Source of the DNA: a virus
IMG/VR virus record: IMGVR_UViG_3300025413_000115
Coordinates: 1-25,500 of that record
Reading direction: 5' to 3' (one strand)
DNA length: 25,500 bases
The notes under the pieces were generated by a model. The model searched no databases. It was not told the origin of the DNA and was given only the letters and a program-made list of their open reading frames with translations. Both the position numbers and the translations under genes were made by a program. Positions 20,452 to 25,500 of this stretch are shown piece by piece. Within the stretch, counting starts at the first letter, position 1; every line of letters starts with the position of its first letter.

Positions 20452-22615
20452 CACCGTACTCTGCGGTAATAATTAATTTACCCATTTCGTAATTGCCATC
20501 TAAAGTATTAGATTCAAACTTTAACTGAATTAAACGGTGCTCAACTCGCAAGTCAATTTTTCCAGTGTTTTTATCAAAATAATATGGTCCAGAATCTTGT
20601 TCGTCTAAAGCCATTGTGCCACTAGCAAACTTACGACCTAAAATGGTCATAGACATTTGGCCAGATTGCAAGAAGTTTGGCTCAACACGGCGAATATGCA
20701 TGCGGCGGTTAATACCTACCAAAGAATCACTACCGGGCGTTCCTGAAATCCAACTAATATCACTAGTAGTAATACTAGAGTAAACCGCAACTTCGCCGTT
20801 TAGACCAATTTGGTTTTGACCATATTCGTGTTGCCAAAGGTTAAAACCACCAGTAATATAATACGCGTTGGTATTAGCCACAGGGGTTGGAATAATTGCA
20901 TTTGCAACGGTAACTAATGTAACTCCGGGCGGTTTTACCGTAGTGTTGTAAATGTTTTGACAAGCTGTAATTGTATAAGTATTGCCATAGCTATTTGCCG
21001 GTACAAAAGTTACGCTGTCGCCGGGACTAAATGTGGCGGTTTGATCGCCACTCAAATAAAACTGGTTATTTGCAGGGGCCGCCAAACTAGCTGGATGATT
21101 AATTACTTTAGTAGGTTGTCCTAAAATTGGACTATAGTTCCAATCAATCCAAATAGGTAGCGGAAATAGCTCTGTGGTATATCCGCAAGAACGTTGAGCA
21201 CCTACTGCTTGACCAGCGTCATACCAAATTTTATCTTTAACATTATAGATAATTGCATCGGTACACTCTGTAGCGGTGCCACGGGGATAAAAGAACCAAA
21301 TTTCATTATAGCGAGGCACTTTGGTTGCCCACACTTTTTGACGTTGTTCGTAGTTGATGTTGTCGAAAAGGTAATTTACATTTTTATCATTAGGGACTAC
21401 CGAGACTTGGCCATTATATAGATAAAATCTATCAATGCCCATCCACCAATAAACACCGTCCATCTCAACCACAGCGTTGGATGACATGATTGAAATTTGG
21501 CTGGAAATAATATCGTAATTCCAGTAAGTAGAAGGAACTGCTGTAGAGCCTGTACCCGCCGGATTAAACGTAACACGAATTAGACTATCAGTTGCCCAAA
21601 ACAAACCGGATGGCGCATTAGTACCACCACGCATTGGTAGTCCCTTGACAATCTTAGAACTACTTACGTTAACTTGGTTAGCTAGTGGTCCATTCCAATC
21701 ATAAAAACTTTGTAAGCCATAAGTACCATTAACATTATTGTTAGCGATAAACCCATGAGAGCCATACACGAAAATAAAAGGATATAGAACACAAACACCT
21801 CCATCAACACTAATGGGTTTGTAAGTTGGATTTTGCCCTTGACTATCAGATAGTCCACTAAACGTCCATGCTGAATTGTTTGCTGGCGTAATATTGCCAA
21901 CTAAAACTTGCGATACCACACCGCTATCAATGTTAGTTAAATTTTTAGCTGGGTGAGCAAACACAGCTAATTGATTTCCTAATGGACTAAATTGTGAATC
22001 AAATTGCCAATTGTTTAAATACGGGCCAGCAGCAGCATCTGCGGTAAATACTGCATTACTAGCAAAGTAAACCGTGTTAGGCGATCCAGAAATAGTATTG
22101 CCAGATACCGTAACGGTAGTTGTATTAGATGAGTAAACCGCATTAGATACTGTAAAATAAATTGCATTACTTTGGTTAAAGATTACTTTGCTAGTGTTTG
22201 GAAATGACGATACCGCGTTGCCACTAACAACAAAAGTTGACGATATCGTGTTGACATTAGAAATGTTTGCAAACGCCGTACCGGGCAAAATAGTAACTAC
22301 AAAAGGACCGCTACCAGTTGCAAATGTAGTGCCGGTTGTAAATGCGTCAAGTTCTTTATAATTACCAGCAAAGATATAGTTTACGCCGTTATATGGCTGT
22401 GCAACCATGCCACGGTAAATGCCGACAAGGCTATTAAAAATAGAACGAAAGCCGCCCATTTTCTTTGGTACACCACGTTGAAAACGACACCATACACCAT
22501 CGGTATACTCGTCGGTTTCAAAATAAGTTCCGTCTCGCTTGATACCCGCTGGAATTCTAAGAGTGTAAATCTTAGTGAACTGCGAGTTATCTTGCTGAAT
22601 ATTATCAGCTGCCAT
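20438..22615 (-). CDS. P22 gp10-like tail hub / packaged DNA stabilisation protein
   Basis: A 725-residue protein. The N-terminus (IPAGIKRDGTYFETDEYTDG, CRFQRGVPKKMGGFRS) and the central block (SSNAVVEMDGVYWWMGIDRF, then YEQRQKVWATKVPRYNEIWF at about 422-441, CTDAIIYNVKDKIWYDAG) match the phage stabilisation protein family of P22 gp10, a beta-propeller-like plug that closes the portal channel after packaging and carries the tail needle. An Asn/Thr/Ser-rich insertion at about 100-200 (SGNTISGSPNTVYFASNAV repeats) is not in P22 gp10 and may decorate the tail. The adaptor gene lies two genes upstream, the expected order for tail assembly. Confidence 0.88.
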   Translation of the reverse strand: MAADNIQQDNSQFTKIYTLRIPAGIKRDGTYFETDEYTDGVWCRFQRGVPKKMGGFRSIFNSLVGIYRGMVAQPYNGVNYIFAGNYKELDAFTTGTTFATGSGPFVVTILPGTAFANISNVNTISSTFVVSGNAVSSFPNTSKVIFNQSNAIYFTVSNAVYSSNTTTVTVSGNTISGSPNTVYFASNAVFTADAAAGPYLNNWQFDSQFSPLGNQLAVFAHPAKNLTNIDSGVVSQVLVGNITPANNSAWTFSGLSDSQGQNPTYKPISVDGGVCVLYPFIFVYGSHGFIANNNVNGTYGLQSFYDWNGPLANQVNVSSSKIVKGLPMRGGTNAPSGLFWATDSLIRVTFNPAGTGSTAVPSTYWNYDIISSQISIMSSNAVVEMDGVYWWMGIDRFYLYNGQVSVVPNDKNVNYLFDNINYEQRQKVWATKVPRYNEIWFFYPRGTATECTDAIIYNVKDKIWYDAGQAVGAQRSCGYTTELFPLPIWIDWNYSPILGQPTKVINHPASLAAPANNQFYLSGDQTATFSPGDSVTFVPANSYGNTYTITACQNIYNTTVKPPGVTLVTVANAIIPTPVANTNAYYITGGFNLWQHEYGQNQIGLNGEVAVYSSITTSDISWISGTPGSDSLVGINRRMHIRRVEPNFLQSGQMSMTILGRKFASGTMALDEQDSGPYYFDKNTGKIDLRVEHRLIQLKFESNTLDGNYEMGKLIITAEYGDERP

Positions 22616-23899
22616 TTAGAACGTCCCGCCGCTGATTGACTTAGCGTTAAGAGAAGCCAGTACGTTGACCGCTGGTACGGAGGGGTTAGATCCGTCCATA
22701 TTAATAATTTCGTTTCCGTTAGCAGTCAATCCCAATACGCCTGTACCATTCAGATACATACCGGTGGTAGTATCGTTTGTAAATGAAAACGCCGGTAAAG
22801 ACTGTGAGCCATTAGCTGCGTAGAACAAGTTTGTTGATGATGCTGTTAAAGTATAAAGATTTAAACCATCACTTAATACTGTAAAAATATTACCTGCGGG
22901 CAAAACCAAAGGGGGCTGTGAGCTACCTGTATTTTGGAACGTAATATTATAATTAGTTTGGTTAGTGTTATTAACCAAAATATAAATCTGTGTAATAGCT
23001 GGCAAAGTAACAGCCAGTGTTTGAGTTCGTGTACCTGACTGCGCAATATACGTTTGAATAATTGGCGCGTATGATGTTAAATTTAATGTATTGCCAACAA
23101 TAGTATCTACGTCGTATGTGGCAGAGTTAAATGTAACAGCGGATGGCGCGACCCAACCAACGGTAACAAAGCCACCAACAGTTGAGTCATAGAAAATAAA
23201 TCCAGAGTCACCCGGATTGGTAACAATTGTAGTATTTCCGTTAATGGTACTTGGGGATATTGGGTTGATTGTTAATGAACCCGTACCGTTGTTTCTAAAA
23301 CCAATGTACCAACCATAAGTTAACGAGGTAACTGAAGGTAGGGTAAACGTACCGGCTCCGCCGTTCCACACAAAGGTAGCAGCGCGGCTGGCGTTGTTAA
23401 TGGTAGGAGAAGAAGTAACGTCAATAGTGTTTTGGCTAGTTACTAACTGGCCGTTTGATGTAGATAGCCCCGCGCCAGCCAAAGTGGCTGCATCAGCAAA
23501 TGATGTACCGGCACCAAAAGTTACGTTGCCCCAAATGCCGCCAGCAGAATTATTATTAGTAAGATAGAAATACTTAGCACTATTAACGGGTACGCTAACA
23601 GAATTTGCGCCCGTGTAATCTGTAATTGTGAACGCATTTGATCCCAAATTGCGGAACAAAATGTCCGCGCCCAATGTTCCTTGATCAGCTTCCGGTAAAG
23701 AAATAATAGCAGCATTAGCGTTAGCAGTAGTGCAAACACAGTCAATAATACGGGCTGCAGGGATTTGGCCAACCCCTTGATTAACAATAGCGGGCCAATA
23801 GAGAGGTGTAGATGATCCAAATGATAGGGCATAGTATGATACCTGTGTTGGGGTAACAACAGTACCTGTAAAGGGCGATGTATAAACTGGGGTAGTCAT
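22616..23899 (-). CDS. Fibre-like virion protein
   Basis: A 427-residue protein rich in Thr, Ser, Asn and Gly with short beta strands throughout (ARIIDCVCTTANANAAIISL, GADILFRNLGSNAFTITDY, GGAGTFTLPSVTSLTYGWYI, GTGSLTINPISPSTING) and almost no Lys. The C-terminal end (TNDTTTGMYLNGTGVLGLT, MDGSNPSVPAVNVLASL) resembles the 'T-G-M-Y' repeats of trimeric phage tail fibres that hold fibre and chaperone-type knobs. It lies between adaptor and hub genes, so a tail fibre or collar decoration is the best reading. The receptor-binding part, if this is it, cannot be judged. AGGAA precedes the ATG. Confidence 0.75.
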   Translation of the reverse strand: MTTPVYTSPFTGTVVTPTQVSYYALSFGSSTPLYWPAIVNQGVGQIPAARIIDCVCTTANANAAIISLPEADQGTLGADILFRNLGSNAFTITDYTGANSVSVPVNSAKYFYLTNNNSAGGIWGNVTFGAGTSFADAATLAGAGLSTSNGQLVTSQNTIDVTSSPTINNASRAATFVWNGGAGTFTLPSVTSLTYGWYIGFRNNGTGSLTINPISPSTINGNTTIVTNPGDSGFIFYDSTVGGFVTVGWVAPSAVTFNSATYDVDTIVGNTLNLTSYAPIIQTYIAQSGTRTQTLAVTLPAITQIYILVNNTNQTNYNITFQNTGSSQPPLVLPAGNIFTVLSDGLNLYTLTASSTNLFYAANGSQSLPAFSFTNDTTTGMYLNGTGVLGLTANGNEIINMDGSNPSVPAVNVLASLNAKSISGGTF

Positions 23900-23902
23900 T
23901 TA

Positions 23903-24517
23903 TTAGGGTTCCTGTACATTCGTGTTGCGATCCACACGACGGGTGTTGTCTTCTTTTTTAAGGGCTTCAATGGCGTCGTTGTAGTATGATTTCCAAACAG
24001 GCAATTTGTCCAACGCTTTTAAATAGCCTTGAGCTTGTACTAAAGCGCCGTATAACATAGCTTGCGGTGCAATTTGCGTCCATAAGTTTTGCTGGTTAGA
24101 CGCATCTAAAGGCTGAATTTCAGCAAAGTAAATAATCTCTACTGGGTAAGGTGTATTTGGTGCTGGAGCAAAGTTCCAATTGCTATAATCATAATCAGCA
24201 TAATAAAGCGGCTGACCAGTAGATGATTCTGATAGATACTGCGACACATAATCTTGACTGCGCAATAAAATAGGCTGACCGTTAACTTTCATAGAAACGG
24301 TTTTGCGCCAACGAGACGGTTTGTTTAAAATAGTCTGGTTAGTTGCTAAACTGGTCTCTACAACAATTAACTGTAAGTAAGTTTTTAACTCAGCAGCGAT
24401 TGATGATTCTGCCAAAGCAATTAAATTAGGAATCTGTGCGATAAAGTCAGCGTCATCACGCTCCATGTACTGCTGAATGTTCAGTACCAAACTGTCGTAG
24501 GTCATAATAACTGACAT
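23903..24517 (-). CDS. Head-tail adaptor, SU10/P22 gp4-like
   Basis: A 204-residue mainly helical protein: YDSLVLNIQQYMERDDADFI, IPNLIALAESSIAAEL, LNKPSRWRKTVSMKV, then VEIIYFAEIQPLDASNQQN and a C-terminal helix pair (AMLYGALVQAQGYLKAL, VWKSYYNDAIEALKKED). This order matches phage adaptor proteins of the SU10 type (P22 gp4 relatives), which bind beneath the portal ring and join it to the tail hub. The gene overlaps nothing; CAAGG lies about 6 bases upstream of the ATG. Position before fibre and hub genes agrees with the assembly order. Confidence 0.85.
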   Translation of the reverse strand: MSVIMTYDSLVLNIQQYMERDDADFIAQIPNLIALAESSIAAELKTYLQLIVVETSLATNQTILNKPSRWRKTVSMKVNGQPILLRSQDYVSQYLSESSTGQPLYYADYDYSNWNFAPAPNTPYPVEIIYFAEIQPLDASNQQNLWTQIAPQAMLYGALVQAQGYLKALDKLPVWKSYYNDAIEALKKEDNTRRVDRNTNVQEP

Positions 24518-24520
24518 GGC

Positions 24521-25500
24521 TTACCTTGTGTAGTAACTGATGTTAGGTTGGAAGTAGATTGGTGACTTATCACGCTCTTCGTTATTAGCAGCCATAAACG
24601 CTTTTTCAGCTTGACCTTCTAAATATTGAATGCGAGCCAACTCTACACCGGGCAACTGTAATGCCATGCTGTGGGACAACTGTTTTTGTACACAGTTGAT
24701 CCAGCGGTCTGGCACATAGATTTCGTTAGTCAACGAACCAACGTCTTGCATTTGCTTTTCAATTACCAACTCAAATACTTGGTAGTTATTGTTTGGTACA
24801 GGCCACAAATACATTGATGGATCAATAGTGCGGTCATACCAATATTGCAAGGAGCGTTGGCTTGGGAACTGTTTGTTTGGCAAGTTCCAATAGTCATCGC
24901 GGTTTAGACGAGCTAATGGAATAACTTGCTGAGATTGTGCAAATTGAATTGCGCGTAGTGAGAACGTGCTAGTTGTACTACGGTTTTTTAAACGATAGTA
25001 GTAAAACTGCTGAGTTGCTTGAACTTGGAAATATGCCCAACCAAAATCATTTAAGGTTGTAGATGGGAATGATTGCCAAGTAGTCCAATTAACACCATCA
25101 TTACTAACTTGCAAATCCAAGTTGTATGTTGTTGAAGTGTTTGGGGAGTAAGCGTTAAAGCCCACATAAAAGATGCGGGTTTGTTGTCCGTAAGCCGCAC
25201 CAAAATAGTTTTCAGCTAAGGTTGATGTGGCATATAGGTTTAAGTTAGCGTTGTTTGTTTGATCAAACAAAGCGGGCGAGTTGACGTTGTCAGTTGGCAA
25301 TGCAGCGGAAATAGATGGGTTGACAATGTAAACCCAGTTAGCCTCACGCACATCAATCGTGGTTGGGGGTAATGTAATCCACTGCGCATTGGTTTGCGCA
25401 CCAACTACATACTCTTCCAACAACCAAAGATTAACGCCCAAGTTTGATAAGTTTTGCAAGTTGTAAAACAACGCTTGCTTGGCTGTATCAATATACTCGG
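24521..25500 (-). CDS. Virion protein with beta-sandwich domain, 5' end beyond the window
   Basis: The frame stays open past the window edge (the codons before the TTG at 25471 read EYIDTAKQA), so the true start lies outside and at least 326 residues are visible. The middle has a beta-sandwich resembling discoidin-type carbohydrate modules (YNLDLQVSNDGVNWTTWQSF, FQVQATQQFYYYRLKNRS). The C-terminal third is adaptor- or collar-like (PVPNNNYQVFELVIEKQMQD, DRWINCVQKQLSHSMALQ, LEGQAEKAFMAANNEERDKS), a pattern seen next to SU10-type adaptors. I take it as a head-tail connector or collar protein. Only the 3' end is complete; the stop is 3 bases before the adaptor start. Confidence 0.72.
   Translation of the reverse strand, partial: EYIDTAKQALFYNLQNLSNLGVNLWLLEEYVVGAQTNAQWITLPPTTIDVREANWVYIVNPSISAALPTDNVNSPALFDQTNNANLNLYATSTLAENYFGAAYGQQTRIFYVGFNAYSPNTSTTYNLDLQVSNDGVNWTTWQSFPSTTLNDFGWAYFQVQATQQFYYYRLKNRSTTSTFSLRAIQFAQSQQVIPLARLNRDDYWNLPNKQFPSQRSLQYWYDRTIDPSMYLWPVPNNNYQVFELVIEKQMQDVGSLTNEIYVPDRWINCVQKQLSHSMALQLPGVELARIQYLEGQAEKAFMAANNEERDKSPIYFQPNISYYTR

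Overview
The window is a stretch of a tailed bacteriophage genome (Caudoviricetes). It is densely packed, with many ATGA start/stop overlaps, no rRNA or tRNA, and no gap over 150 bp between genes. The virion genes that can be recognised (a P22 gp10-like tail hub, an SU10/P22-type head-tail adaptor and ejection-type proteins with a transglycosylase domain) suggest a short-tailed podovirus. The host cannot be read directly. A DUF1289 protein, common in Proteobacteria, and a B12-dependent ribonucleotide reductase are compatible with an aquatic proteobacterial host, but that is inference. No integrase or repressor is visible.

Layout. (1) 1-12366, plus strand: early and replication genes. First come a zincin-like peptidase, a VRR-NUC nuclease and an SNF2 helicase whose reading frames overlap deeply. 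A run of small overlapping genes follows, including a sigma-region-4-like helix-turn-helix protein and a DUF3310 protein. Next are a DUF6321-like protein, a terminase small subunit candidate, an endonuclease VII-like HNH gene, a DUF2800 RecB/Cas4-like nuclease, a DUF2815 ssDNA-binding protein, a class II ribonucleotide reductase, a second HNH gene, a DUF1289 protein and a family A DNA polymerase. Intrinsic terminators close the DUF2815 and DUF1289 units. (2) 12354-25500, minus strand, convergent with the polymerase and overlapping it by 13 bp. Read 5' to 3' from the right edge: a partial virion protein, adaptor, fibre-like protein, gp10-like hub and a small conserved protein. A six-gene accessory cassette follows (2OG-Fe(II) oxygenase, two unknowns, two paralogous cupins, a GNAT-like acetyltransferase), then four ejection-type virion proteins.

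Working together. The helicase, VRR-NUC, DUF2800 nuclease, DUF2815 SSB and polymerase form a self-contained replication and recombination set. The reductase supplies deoxynucleotides, and the DUF3310 protein may also serve nucleotide metabolism. The minus-strand module builds the tail and ejection apparatus.

Most notable: a roughly 45-bp element with a strictly conserved core (TTTGCATTAGTAT) and an upstream GGCRG box always 18 bp away occurs three times, each time directly behind a stop codon and ahead of a new gene block, on both strands. It is a strong candidate for a phage-specific promoter or regulator site. Two neighbouring virion proteins carry exceptional cysteine-rich segments, one a Cys-Pro repeat with 21 cysteines in 104 residues, downstream of the oxygenase/cupin/GNAT cassette. 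The polymerase has Leu at the position equivalent to E. coli Pol I Phe762. Several replication genes switch codon usage abruptly inside the gene.
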